53,811 nt of DNA. Source: Mnemiopsis leidyi. Lineage: Eukaryota > Ctenophora > Tentaculata > Lobata > Bolinopsidae. Of the stretch, positions 12,285 through 23,136 are shown one piece after another. Where the stretch lies: positions 8,031-61,841 of the forward strand of contig JH154563.1 of assembly GCA_000226015.1 (NCBI GenBank), given 5' to 3'. Under the pieces are notes generated by a model. The model had not been told where the DNA came from, searched no databases, and saw only the letters and a list, made by a program, of their open reading frames with translations. The first letter of the stretch is position 1; each line of letters starts with the position of its first letter. The position numbers were made by a program, and so were the translations under genes.

Positions 12285-13560
12285 CAGTGATCGACCGGGA
12301 TCCCGGCCCCATTTGTGATTTTTCCCCAGCTCCGGCAAATTAATTTCTGAAATCCAATCCCGGCCCGGCTGTTTTTGTCAATTTTTGCCGGGATTTCTTG
12401 TATGTTTTGCCTCACTCTAAACCGATAGATTATCAGAATTTAGACTTTTTAAAATTAAACACAAAATTTTCGATAACATGAGATCGAGTGAAGAATATAA
12501 ATACGAGGACTTCACATCATTTCAGTTTAATATTCAGAAAATGTCAACTCTGAGTTTACAAAGAATGTGAAATATCAGTGTTGGTAATAAAAGTTCAAGG
12601 TTGATTAAATAAAAAGTTAAACAATTCAGTTCTGAATAAAAAGGCAGTTGAGAGTAAGTCAATGCTGAATGCAGATGATGATGATAGTCATCAGATGACT
12701 ACTCGTTTCCGGTGTCAGCTTCAGTGTCCGAAATATCTATGTCCGATGTTTCCTCTTTGCTGTGTCTCGAGTCTGACAAAACTTGGATGTTAAAATGCGG
12801 CTATTCGGAGCAAAAAAGTCTTCCACATGTTTTCTCTTTTCCCCATTGAAGGAGTTTAGATTGAATTTAAGAAAAAGGAGGCACTCTAAGTTTCTGGTTT
12901 AAAACGCAGCCTCTTAGATCCTGCCAGATCTTAAGCTGTACTGCCCATACGTTCAGAAGCAGCAGATCCCGGAGGCAACAATGGAACCGTCTTACAACTT
13001 TAAAGTGTCGGGTACAGAGGGTCAGTGGAAATCGACGATCTTTTTTCTTTCAGATAATTTTGCAGCTCAATTCATCTTGTGATGTCTCATTGTCGTCGAA
13101 AACTTCGTCCCAAACAGAGTTTTCTTGGTTTCCCGAAGCATCTGAGGTTTTAGTGGCATGGTTAGGACCTTTCGAAGTAGCTGATGTTGAGAGTGCTGTT
13201 TGCGTTTCGGACTTTACCATTAAGTTCACTAACTGAGCAGTGAGCCCTCTCTCGGCTCTGAAAAACTGACAACTTGAACCTCGGACCAAGGACTGTTGCA
13301 ACGGCATAGTCTTAAATCTACTTTCAACTCCATAAGTGGTCACAAAGTAGCGTTCAATTTCACTGAGAATAGACTTTTTCAGTTGCCTGGGCATGTAATA
13401 GAGAGTCACGGTAAAGGAAGTTAGGGGATGATTGGCTGGGAAATAACACCAACTCATAGTAGCAATGTAAACAGTGTTCGGTGTAATAAGGGGGCTGGCA
13501 ACCACTCGAGAAAAGACACTTAGCCCAAAATTTTGGAACCTCGAGACTATTCTCAATCGA
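12285..13560 (-). mobile_element. Degraded hAT-type DNA transposon (C-terminal transposase remnant)
   Basis: Read on the minus strand, pieces in several frames follow the order of a hAT transposase C-terminus. An open stretch at 13556-13050 ends in NSVWDEVFDD. Then come YPTL, GSAASERMGSTA (the SAxSERxFSxAG dimerisation signature), KRLRFKPE and LECLLFLKFNLNS. An acidic tail ends with a stop near 12706. Stops and frame changes make it a pseudogene, and the N-terminal half is missing. CAGTGATCGACCGGGATCCC at 12285 is a plausible terminal end about 400 bp beyond the stop. No matching opposite end was found. Confidence 0.65.
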
Positions 13561-13602
13561 TTTCTTTTCCAATTTTAGTCCAGGTTCCAAAAGAAAAAAA
13601 AT

Positions 13603-13655
13603 GTATACCACACTTCTTGTTGCCAAAAAGTATGACAACATGAAGTGTGGTATAC
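13603..13655. repeat. Near-perfect 20-bp-arm hairpin
   Basis: GTATACCACACTTCTTGTTG pairs with CAACATGAAGTGTGGTATAC with one mismatch and a 13-base loop. It sits between the hAT remnant and a poly-C run. Confidence 0.85.
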
Positions 13656-13682
13656 GACCCGACACTGCCTCCCCCCCCCCCA

Positions 13683-13895
13683 TAAATAGAAATTTTCGAC
13701 TTTGAGCTAGGAGAAAAGTTAGACTAGTATTTTGACGTAAAATTTGACAAGGCATCCGAATTTGATAGTTTCGGAGCCGAGAAATGATCACGTGACCCCT
13801 TGACTGACCACTTATAAGGCCCCAAAATGGAAATTTTCAACTTTGAGCTAGAAGAAAAGTTAGACAATTAGATGTGAAATTTACAAGGAATCTAA
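13683..13895. repeat. Imperfect direct repeat of about 70 bp
   Basis: A block containing GACTTTGAGCTAGGAGAAAA at 13683-13755 is repeated as CAACTTTGAGCTAGAAGAAA at 13826-13895, with similar flanks (AGTTAGAC, AAATTT, ACAAGG). Confidence 0.65.
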
Positions 13896-13950
13896 TAACC
13901 ACTCGTCTTTTCTGGCTGTAGGCACGCTTTCCGTTCCTGGCTTGGAATAT

Positions 13951-16900
13951 ATGAGTGCCTGGGATTCTAAAAGTACTCATCAAGATCAACTGCAAAGTGG
14001 TATGAAATATTCGTAGGTTTCCACTATTTTTGATGTTTTAATGCAATGTTTCTACCTGATCTATTTATTTAATAATGTAAATTTATAGATTAAAATGATT
14101 ATATCTATTAATTGCAACACTTGCAATCTGCCAAACTGTATTTATTATGTAATTTGAACTACTGTATTTGCACAGCCGCTTTATAGATTAGAGTGTATTC
14201 TATAAAGGTCCTATGCTTGGAATTACAAAGGAGGATATAGAAAAAGTGACTTCCCCATCCAGCGTCTCACCTACTATTTACAAAAAAAAAGGTGAATCGC
14301 ACAATACTCAAACTCTGGTCAGGTGAAGGTGAAGAATGGCCAAATTTTTTACTATACAATTTACCTCGACTGTGAACGTCCGCACGACTACTAGAGGACT
14401 AGAGAACAACTACCAAATGATCAGCATGCAAACAAAGCAACTCTGCTCAACCACATTACTGATCAACTGACTCAAGACATAGCGAACATAATTATATTTG
14501 AACATTTTCACTGCCAAATCACATTAGCAGCACTGATAACGCTACATCCTTGTCCCGATTAGAATTACTTCTTGTAAATCAATCACAACTCACATCACAC
14601 AGTTCATGCTGATAGCTCTCTTTAGTTTAGGTTCAAACTATATTAAGGTTCTTAATAGACTTTCATTTTGTGTGCCCCCCGGGGATTTAGAAGTTTTGTA
14701 ACAGTTTGTTATTATATTTCTCATATACATATTTGAAGTAAACATTACCCGGGGAAACCGGTTCCCAAACAAACAAACAAAGCACCCAATACTATACAAG
14801 ATTTATCAAATCATTTTTCAAAGTTGGTTCAATTATACTTATATTAAGTTGTATTTAAGCATTTATGCAAATTTTTATCGCCCCTATTCATTTTTGTGAC
14901 GGTGTAATTTGTGATGATTTATGATAATTTGAGACATTTATGAAAAGTTTGTCTCATTCGATGTTTCCAAACTGTGTACGGTATGTAGCACTCCTTTCAT
15001 ATTAGGTTGACCTAATGTCCGACTTAATGAATAAACTGAACGAGTTGATATTTGCAATGCATCGAATAAGTGACTGACATCCCGATACATCTTATAGTCA
15101 GGTTATGTCAGTAAAGAGAAGAGATGTGACAAGAAATCACAACAACCACCGAATTGAGCGGACCATAGACGGCCTAGATCGTGACGTTCAGAAATCGGTT
15201 TGTTGAAATAATACTAAGCTCTTCTTGAACTTTGCTACCGCCTCATCTGAAACTAGTAGATATACCACAGCATCTTGGGGTTTTTAGTGTAGATCAGCCG
15301 ATCACTTAGGTTAAACAGTTGGACTTGCTTCAATGAAGTTAACCTTTAAGCTCAAAACCCTAGTAGGCCGGCATTAAGAAAATTTTGAATTTGGATAATA
15401 TTTTGAATTTGGATAATATTTTGAATTTGGACAATATTTTGAATTTGGATAATATATATGATAATAATATTAATATGTTACTCAACCTCGCATTAACACA
15501 AGTATAAAATTGAGCTGCATACTAAGAAAATAACAAGAATTGCGCCCGCTTTGTTTGGTCTCAAGAGTCAAGTAGCCGCTTTAGATGTCTATCTCTTTTT
15601 TAACACGAAGTTGCAGTTATAGTAAACTAGATACCGCTATAAAGTAAGAGCAACGGCTGACTAAGAGTTCACTATTTTCGCTGGCCACCCACTTAGTTAA
15701 GGCACACCTTTCCGCTAATTTCCGCTATCTTATAGCTGTCGGCTATTTTCCTCTAGCTCGTCGCAAAATTTAGCATACCTTAATCTTGTCATACGGAGTA
15801 CAGACCTGTGGACGTGTCTCTTGTACTTGTACACGCTGTGGGAGATGGGAAAATGAACATTTCCTCATGACAGTTATATTTAAGTATAAGCTATCCATAC
15901 AAATAAGTCCATACAGATGGAAACCCGGCAAATAAGTCAAACATTTACTGTTTCCAAATGAGTTAGCAGATTAGTTTTGATATAGCAATTAGCCGTAATT
16001 TGTCAATTACAAGAACTATTCAGCAAAAAACTGTTAGGCGAGAAAAAATAAGACATTTTTTAAGGAGTCTTGACATAATATTTTTTGGCCAGGCATCTTG
16101 GTAGTGGTCTCCCCTGATTGTTATCATCGTTGTTCACTTGTCAAGGCATTTCTTGGATTCTTTAGTCCTCTTTTTAGATTCTGTTTACAATTGATATTGT
16201 AATACACTTTGATGATAATAATTGAAAGATTTCAATAAAAAAAAGTTGGCACAGAATGCAGCTCGTCTTTCAGTCATGTCAGGAACTTGTCCACAAAAGT
16301 TAATCACAATTTATAAGAAAAAAAAAGTAGGTAGATTGCACCGTAACAAGATTACAGAGCGTTATTTGACATTCAATATTTGCAGTTCAACGGTAAACTT
16401 CGGATCACGATTTCGGCTGATGACAACAAAAACAAATCTAGTAAATCTGGAGCACATGCAATAGTAACTTCCACTGGTCATCACTTTCGTCAACACAGTC
16501 GAACAAGTCAGTGATACACCTCCTTTGTTTTGTGATTATATTATATAATCATGCCATAATTTAAATTTGAAATTAAGCAAAACCTATTCTGAATTTGTTA
16601 TGCTGTTAAGTTTTGTGGTAACCTCGTCTTTATTTTCTAGCGTATTTTGTGGTGTATTTTTTAGTGTAAAAGTGATGTTTTATTTGCAGATAGATCTCAA
16701 GAAATTCACCGAGAGAATGATCGTCATCGGGGAGCTGAAAAGTCAGTTTCAAATAAGAGATACAGCCCTTCTCAACCATCAGTGTCTTACCATTATAGGC
16801 AGCCAGCAAGCAATCAAAAGGACCATCATCGAATAACACTTGAAAATCAGGGGGTATCAAGAAAAAGAAGGAAAGTTTACAGCCCAGAAAGATCTTTCGG

Positions 16901-18197
16901 CGGCAGGACTTCTCATCGTTACTCAGAACCTCAGAGTTATTCCAGAAAATATTCCCCTCATAGAACCAATCGAGGTTGTAGCTTAAAAAGCGTAGGTGGA
17001 CGGGTCCAGGATCACCGGTCAACTAAAGAATCTTTGCGACATGACAATCAAGTGTCATCTGCTGGATTACACAGAGAGCGCAGGAAACGAGAGAATCCCA
17101 AACACCATAACACATTTAGTTCATCCATATCTTCCCGAATTCCATCTGTAGATGGCAGAAGACGATCCCAGCCCAGGTCTTCAAAGATGAAGGAGAGAAA
17201 CAATAGTGACCAATATTCTGATTCCATAGATTGTGAAGCTGTTTCGTTGTCTTCTGCATCATCTACTAGTTCCAACGACGAGAAGGCTATAAGGATGAAA
17301 CTTCTAAAGGATAAATACGAATCTAGCCCAAGAAGACGGGAGTCAGGAGATTCATTGCATGTCAAGCGAAATTCTCCTAGTCTTGTGGGCAGTGAATTAA
17401 ACTTTTCAAAATCAAAGAAAAAGCGGCTTAGCAAAGCATCGACCAGTAGTGCAAAGGTGAGTTATGAAGAAATAAAAAAGTCGAAATTGCTCAAGACGGA
17501 TCAGCTTTACAATAGCACTTCGTCCAACGGTGGAATAATACAAAAAGTAGCCAAGCAGAATTCAAGAAAAGCTCTCACTCTTATCGAGGATAATGGTCTA
17601 GACTATGATCCTTTCTTACTGAAAAAGAGATATGATGAGTACAAACGCAAAAAAGATAAAAACATAGATTCAAGCACCGGCAGTTCGTCTTCATCTCCCT
17701 CTTCAACATCTTCCTCTAGCTCTTCAGGAAGATCACCTCCTGCAGAAGTGAAGCGGTCTCGATGGAACTCAGGTTCCAGCAACGACAGCCCTAGCAACAT
17801 TTCTGAATCAGCTTTACCATCAAAACCAGTTGGACCACCACTTGCAGATCCAGAAGTGTTGCAAAAAATAAAGCCACCCAGTCGAGACAGCTTGATTCGG
17901 CAAAGAAATTGTAAGTTCTGTGCCCTTTTCTTAAAAACCAAGGACGATGTCGACCGGCATACTCTAACCCATCGTCACCAAGTGGTGACTGGGGAGTATT
18001 TCATTGACAGAGAGTACCTTCTAGGTCCCCCCTACACTGGAGACAAGATACAGTGCACTATTTGCAATGCTCCCTTAGAAGCTGGTGCTTCAATTGACAG
18101 ACATGAAAACTCCAGTCAGCATCGTCAACAGCTGCATCGATGGATGGCTCGTCAGCAACCAAGACCCCCTATCAAATATTACATTGAGCCCATTTGA
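13951..18197 (+). CDS. RS-rich protein with two C-terminal zinc fingers (518 aa)
   Basis: The main exon is 16690-18197. Its first two bases finish a codon, so an upstream exon is required. The best candidate is 13951-13999: an ATG 30 bases after a GGCTGTAG acceptor-like site, reading MSAWDSKSTHQDQLQS and ending phase 1 before GTATGA. Joining it gives 1557 bases with no stop. The body is Ser/Arg/Lys-rich (SPERSFGG, RSPPAEVKRSRWNSG) with Ser runs near SSSSPSSTSSSSSS. Two fingers close the protein: CKFCALFLKTKDDVDRHTLTH near residue 424 and CTICNAPLEAGASIDRHENS, which keeps the finger-spacer-finger layout of genes 24485, 28870 and 35810. Nuclear, RNA-linked function is inferred only. The first exon is less sure than the second. 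Confidence 0.75.
15383..15454. repeat. 18-bp tandem repeat, four copies
   Basis: The unit TTTTGAATTTGGATAATA is repeated four times, with one T-to-C change in the third copy. Confidence 0.9.
15527..15605 (+). repeat. Dispersed repeat, copy 1
   Basis: AACAAGAATTGCGCCCGCTT, then GGTCTCA and ATCTCTTT, recur in the same order and orientation at 18838-18905. This suggests copies of one mobile element. Confidence 0.6.
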
Positions 18198-18837
18198 GTG
18201 AATATGAATTATGTATTTTCTAACCTGCTTCACAGTTTCCCACGTTTAAGGACCATGTTTTTGATGCTGTGTTTTAGTTTCCTGCGTTAATTTGTGTTTA
18301 ATGAAACTTCATTAAAAAGTAAGGTTTAAAACCAAAGTACCGACGAATGTGAATTGTGCAGGAGTTAGGTAGCTTGTTATACAGGTTGGGCCGAGTTGCC
18401 CCCATAGATAGCTGCCCCACAAACCTTCTAGTTAAACTGATTGGTATTTTTGCTCGAAACTTTTAGCAATGATTGACCTTAAGTAGTGTAAAATTTACCC
18501 CTGATTGTCCTCAAAAGGAAAGTTTTAGATAAATATGATATTGCCATTTTCGATTTGTACAGTCACTCGCCAATCCCTTCTCTCAACAAGTAGATGAAAA
18601 CTAATTCGATAGAAGAGCTAAAGGTCCATAAACAAGTTAGTACTCGAATTTTGTCCGATTTTCATAGAGCTGAGCATAAATTTTACTCTACACAAGGTCA
18701 ATTATTAACCCTGATAGTTTAAAGCATAATCAGCATAGCATTTATAAAATGACACTCTATCAAAAGTGTTTTTGGCCAATCCCAAGAATATCAGCTGGTT
18801 TGAAAGATTCTGTATTTTGAATCTACAGATAGTAAAA

Positions 18838-18905
18838 TTAACAACAAGAATTGCGCCCGCTTGGTTAGGTCTCAGGCGGACGCTAGATTTCCATCTCTTT
18901 AATTG
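18838..18905 (+). repeat. Dispersed repeat, copy 2
   Basis: It matches the copy at 15527-15605 over AACAAGAATTGCGCCCGCTT, GGTCTCA and CATCTCTTT. A CpG-richer stretch follows up to the assembly gap. Confidence 0.6.
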
Positions 18906-19112
18906 TACAGCAACTACTATGCGGATATAAGATTAACCTGTGTTAAAATCAACGGGCGATGCGCGTCTAGAATTTCTTCGAAATTCGCCAGGCCAGAAAT
19001 GATATGCGTGAGAGCGCGTGATGGCCGCGACAGTAGGTTATCAACCTACANNNNNNNNNNCTACTATCCACCTACCACCACCAAAATCCGACCACTTTAA
19101 ACCATCTACTTT

Positions 19113-19137
19113 ACTTTTTTGCCTTCGGCAAAAAAGT
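19113..19137. repeat. Perfect 11-bp hairpin closing on CTTCGG
   Basis: ACTTTTTTGCC and GGCAAAAAAGT are perfect complements around TTC, leaving a CTTCGG core. It looks like a bacterial intrinsic terminator, but all neighbours are eukaryotic. Confidence 0.8.
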
Positions 19138-19254
19138 ATTAGAGATGGAAAAAATGCCTTTAAGATTGCTGGGGTTTGAAAATTGATTTTGTAATTTGAA
19201 GTACAGTATGTATGTCTATGAAAGTTCTCATGTACATGTATTAGTAGAAATACT

Positions 19255-19350
19255 TGTATACAGTGTACATGTAATGTGTATACATGTAATGTGTATACAT
19301 GTAATGTGTATACATGTATTGTGCACGTATACATATAATGTGTATACTTA
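19255..19350. repeat. 15-bp tandem repeat TGTATACATGTAATG
   Basis: About five to six imperfect copies are present. Each holds the palindromes GTATAC and ACATGT. Frames across it on both strands are repeat artefacts. Confidence 0.85.
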
Positions 19351-19550
19351 CATTTTCAGCTGTAGACCTGGATATTAAGGTTGATTGTATGGAAATTTAT
19401 GACTAAGTTTTCTATGTAACATTGATTAAAATGATTTCAATAAGACGTATGAATTGTAAAGCGACTTTTCTGTTTACGTGATTATTTAGGCTCACTTGCA
19501 CGCTACGTAAATGTGATTATGCTTTATTATTAAAGAGTTATAGACGTCAG

Positions 19551-19628
19551 CATTCTTGGGGAGATGCAGAATTTATTTGCTCGTTTTTTCACCTGACTTG
19601 TCATTGGCCTATGACTGTCACATAAAAT
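19551..19628 (-). mobile_element. MITE family 1, partial copy
   Basis: TAGACGTCAGCATTCTTGGG matches the terminal repeat of the element at 23261-23424, and TCATTGGCCTATGACTGTCA matches its inner TATTGGTCGATAGCTGTCAC region (seen on the other strand). The copy is shorter and diverged. Confidence 0.55.
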
Positions 19629-20630
19629 AAAAGAGCTACAATAATGTACAAGAGCATCAATTGCGCCAGCCAGATTTATTCACATAGTGTAGGCATGTGC
19701 TTTATACTTTCATCTTCTTTGAGTGAAATATGACGACATTGCACCTGATCCTTCGCTTATTGAGATTGTCTGAACTAATATTTAAACACATAATGATATA
19801 TTGGAATTGCTCTGGACGACTATCATGCCAATGCTGAGAATATAAGCCTTTAAATTAAAATATAGTGTACATATCAAGTTGTATTGATCATCATATCCAA
19901 TCACAATTTGAGCAGATTAATCAGTTAGAAATCGGTACAAAAATTGCTGTTAAGTTTTACTGTGGGTAATTGGTTATCCCAGCGATTTCTAACCCCCTCT
20001 TACTCTTGCACGGCCAGCACTGTATCATAACCTCGCTTTTTCCTTTACCTTATTGGGCAAACAAGCAAAAGTATGGAAAACATCTCCGACTCCTCCCCAT
20101 AAAGAACACTAACGCCTGAAGAAAATACTCTTATATTAGGAGTTTGAACCATTAGTCTAGTACGTTTTTTACAAGATCTGTAAGGTTAATTTGATGTTGT
20201 AGGGACCATTTCAGAATGTTTAAAATTTTGTTAGTTGGAAAAGTTGTTATGTTATTTTTCGGCCAGATTCATCCATAATGATATTTTGTTGTTCTTTCGT
20301 ATTGTTCACTGTTGTCGATTGCGTATCTTATTAGGTAACCTACTTTAATAAGCTACTATTCACTTACAGTGGACTTACAGTTAATGCTAACGTCCACAGC
20401 ATGGTTTTGGTATTATAAGGTTCTGATTTATTTAATTTTGAATAAGTGTGCAGTATTATTATATAATCATGTGATATGGTAGTCTGATCTTTTTAAAAGG
20501 CTACGACATTACTCTACCTACCTATAATTTAGTTTTCAAATGTTAACATTTTGCCTTTTGGTTATCAATTCTCTGAGTCGTTCTGTTTCCACACTTGACA
20601 GAGTGGTGAAAAAGTTGTTCCATAGGGCCA

Positions 20631-21404
20631 GGGGTCGTTCACATATAATGTTATCACCTAGGGGGAAAGGGGGTTTGAAAATGGTGACGATTGTTGACGA
20701 GGGGGAGGGGAGTTTTGCCAATGATAATGTCATTGTCAAAAAAATTTTATTAATTTTTATGATTTTATTCAAAATTTTCAAAGTAAGATGGGCAATTTAA
20801 ATGAAATTTAAGTAATAAAACTTTCAATTTTATTTTTTCATTAAAACATAAGGTAAAATAATAATAAATACAACAATATATGGTTCATTTCTACAAGAGG
20901 CTCCGTTTTGAATATTCTCAGAGTGTAAAATTTTTTTAGGGCTGCTTGTACTTGAGACAGATAATACATGTAGGGCTTTGTTAAATATATTGTAGGTCAA
21001 GTTTAATTAGCGAAATTTCGCCGTTAATTCTCCGAAGCTTGTTCGATGAGTGGCTTCATAAAAGAGCCTCATGTCAGAAAAAAGAGAGAGGAACTACCTA
21101 GAGTATGTGAAGAAGCTGTCTGATGACTTGAAGGAGTTGCTGTCTCTATCGTAGTCCATCACACAGTCTTGGAAATATGTTATGTGTTTTTAATGAATTT
21201 TTGATCAAAATGATTGGCAATTTAAAGCCAAAAATTAAAGTATTTTGACATGAAATTTGGGGTCCAAACTATGATGACATCATTATGGCTATTTACCTCT
21301 GAAATTTAGGGGGGTTTTGTCTTGGTGACGAATGATGACAGAGGTAAGAGGGGGTAATGACTAAATATACCTAAAATTTGATGATGTCACATGTGATCGA
21401 CCTC
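20631..21404. mobile_element. Degraded DNA element with about 28-bp inverted ends
   Basis: The left end GGGGTCGTTCACATATAATG mirrors the right end, whose reverse complement reads GAGGTCGATCACATGTGACA. Both ends are followed inward by G-runs with GGTGACGA motifs. The open frames at 20540-20800 fall across its left end and are not convincing genes. The spacing of the ends (774 bp) is inferred from these repeats; two adjacent elements are an alternative. Confidence 0.55.
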
Positions 21405-21531
21405 ATAGCTCAATCACATTTCTCAGAAGCACCTTCCAGCGATTTATCATATTAGTTTTAATTTGTAGTACCTACACCAATGTTTTAAATAGAAAAACCC
21501 CGCATCCTAATCTTATCCTCTAGAAGTAGTT

Positions 21532-23136
21532 ATGGAAGTTTACTCCCCTTCTAATGTCACTGAAGATTATGTTCCAGAAGACCACAAGCCGAGCTATGAT
21601 CACATCCTTCATGACGACCGAACTGAGGTGAACTATCAGCAACCTGTATCAGTTCAAAAAGACGTATCATTAATGAGAAGTAAGTTCTCCAGTGATGAAC
21701 AGAATAATAGTGTCTGTACTTTGAAACAAACCAGTGATCTTCGCGACAGATTAAATTCCCGTCGTAAAAGTGAGGTTGAGTGTTCAACAGGTAGATCACG
21801 GAGCAGATCTAGATCTCGCCAGAAGCATCGTCGTAGGAGAAGATCTCGTTCATATTCTCGCAGCAGAAGATCAAGGAGACATTCTCGTGGTCGCAGATCA
21901 AAATCGAGAAGTCTATCTTCATCAAGAAGTAGATCGAGGTCAAGAAATAGATCAAGATCTAGAAATAGATCAAGATCTAGAAATAGATCTAGATCTAGAA
22001 ATAGATCTAGACGTAAATCGAGATCTAAATCACAAGACAGATGGAGAAGGAAAAAATCTAGCTATTACAAAGATGATAACCTTGATATCGAGATTCGCAT
22101 CAAGAATGAGTCTCGAGCCAAAACTCATGAAGAAAATGAACGAAGCGGCAACAGCCATAACGATTCAAGTAGTGCATCTACCATGTCTAAAATGTACACA
22201 AAGTATAACGAAGAACATTATGAGAAACTTAAGAAATTTAAGAAATCAATTGAAGAAAAGTTTAATGTTTCTGTTGATAGTATTGTAAATGGAATTTTAA
22301 AATCCAAAACAGTCTCTGAAATTAAGGAGTTATACAAGGTTGATATTGATAAAGTGTCATCTAATAAAACAAAGGATTCAGTTAGTGCTCTTGCTAAATA
22401 CGAGCAGTGCATGCACTGTGGCAAGTTATTTCATCTTACTTCACCTCCTGGCCTTTGTGTTAAATGTCACAAACCAAGAGATGAAAAATCACTTGAAGTG
22501 CTTAATAACAATAATGGGTCGCTTCATCATCAGTTTAGGCAGCCAGTTGCTTCTCCTACAGGTCCATTTTCTCAATTGCCTGTTATGCCTGCTGGCCCCA
22601 TGCCTTTCATACCTCCAGGGGCTTCGACCCAAGGAATAATCCCGCCATTTCCAGTACCTCCCAACTTTACAGGAATGCCATCAGGAAGTGTTCCAAATTT
22701 AACCTCCATTATTCAACCCCCAAGCTACTATCATCCAAACATGGCTATGCAGTACATGCAAGCACAGCCCTTACAAGCACAGCCACCACCGAGTTATTTC
22801 TACAATAATCAGCCACCCCAATCTTCGGTTTTTCCTGCAATTCGAGGCCATACTCTTCTTCCCCCTGGTTTTGCTCCCCCTGACCATTTGCTCACTCTTA
22901 ATCAAAAACCAAGCCCCTCAGACGATAGAGGGTCAACCTTACAGCAACCGATTCTCATATCAGATAATGATGTCAAAAAAGAGCACGATAATGAAACTGC
23001 AGTTGATGGCAGTGTTCAACCGAAGTCGGATTCTCAGTCATATGACTATGATCATGAACCGGGTTCAAACACCTCACCTCGTGCTGCAAGAAATCCTTCT
23101 GATTTGATCAAGACTCTAGTAAAGAGAGGTTATTGA
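21532..23136 (+). CDS. RS-domain protein with a CX2C...CX2C zinc knuckle (534 aa)
   Basis: This is a single-exon gene. The ATG follows an ATCCTCTAG acceptor-like site by eight bases. An acidic N-terminus leads to a classic RS domain at residues 83-170, much of it RS dipeptides, with an RNRSRS hexapeptide repeated about four times. A helical stretch follows (YEKLKKFKKSIEEKFNVSV, then SIVNGILKSKTVSEIKELYK near residue 245), matching a motif in genes 4846, 24485 and 28870. Near residue 292 is CMHCGKLFHLTSPPGLCVKC, a CX2CX12CX2C zinc knuckle rather than a C2H2 finger. The C-terminal half is Pro/Gln-rich and ends LVKRGY. RS domains typify SR and SR-related splicing proteins, but no RRM is present, so it is at most SR-related. 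Specific function unknown. Confidence 0.85.
   Translation: MEVYSPSNVTEDYVPEDHKPSYDHILHDDRTEVNYQQPVSVQKDVSLMRSKFSSDEQNNSVCTLKQTSDLRDRLNSRRKSEVECSTGRSRSRSRSRQKHRRRRRSRSYSRSRRSRRHSRGRRSKSRSLSSSRSRSRSRNRSRSRNRSRSRNRSRSRNRSRRKSRSKSQDRWRRKKSSYYKDDNLDIEIRIKNESRAKTHEENERSGNSHNDSSSASTMSKMYTKYNEEHYEKLKKFKKSIEEKFNVSVDSIVNGILKSKTVSEIKELYKVDIDKVSSNKTKDSVSALAKYEQCMHCGKLFHLTSPPGLCVKCHKPRDEKSLEVLNNNNGSLHHQFRQPVASPTGPFSQLPVMPAGPMPFIPPGASTQGIIPPFPVPPNFTGMPSGSVPNLTSIIQPPSYYHPNMAMQYMQAQPLQAQPPPSYFYNNQPPQSSVFPAIRGHTLLPPGFAPPDHLLTLNQKPSPSDDRGSTLQQPILISDNDVKKEHDNETAVDGSVQPKSDSQSYDYDHEPGSNTSPRAARNPSDLIKTLVKRGY
21943..22010 (+). repeat. 18-bp coding minisatellite in the RS domain
   Basis: AGAAATAGATCAAGATCT and close variants repeat three and a half times in frame, each encoding RNRSRS. 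It suggests recent growth of the RS tract by replication slippage or unequal exchange. Confidence 0.85.

Larger units (their letters stand above)
14000..16689. other. Long intron, repeat-bearing
   Basis: This is the inferred 2.7-kb intron of the RS-rich gene at 13951. It holds a CAAACAAACAAACAAA tail near 14768, an 18-bp tandem repeat, and one copy of a dispersed repeat near 15529. No coding signal is convincing. Confidence 0.45.
18198..21531. other. Intergenic, 3.3 kb, repeat-rich
   Basis: It contains a dispersed-repeat copy, a 10-base assembly gap at 19051-19060, a C(TTCG)G hairpin, a TGTATACATGTAATG tandem array, part of a MITE, and a larger inverted-repeat element at 20631-21404. The rest shows nothing coding. 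Confidence 0.5.

Noticed and set aside
13360..13791. 143-codon minus-strand frame
   Set aside because: It overlaps the hAT-like frame out of register and runs through the hairpin and poly-C tract.
19113..19137. Bacterial-style intrinsic terminator
   Set aside because: The hairpin and T-run fit, but all genes here are spliced eukaryotic genes, so this is a palindrome of another origin.
20536..20800. Two overlapping frames of 81 and 86 codons on opposite strands
   Set aside because: They lie across the left end of the inverted-repeat element at 20631-21404 and show no family features.
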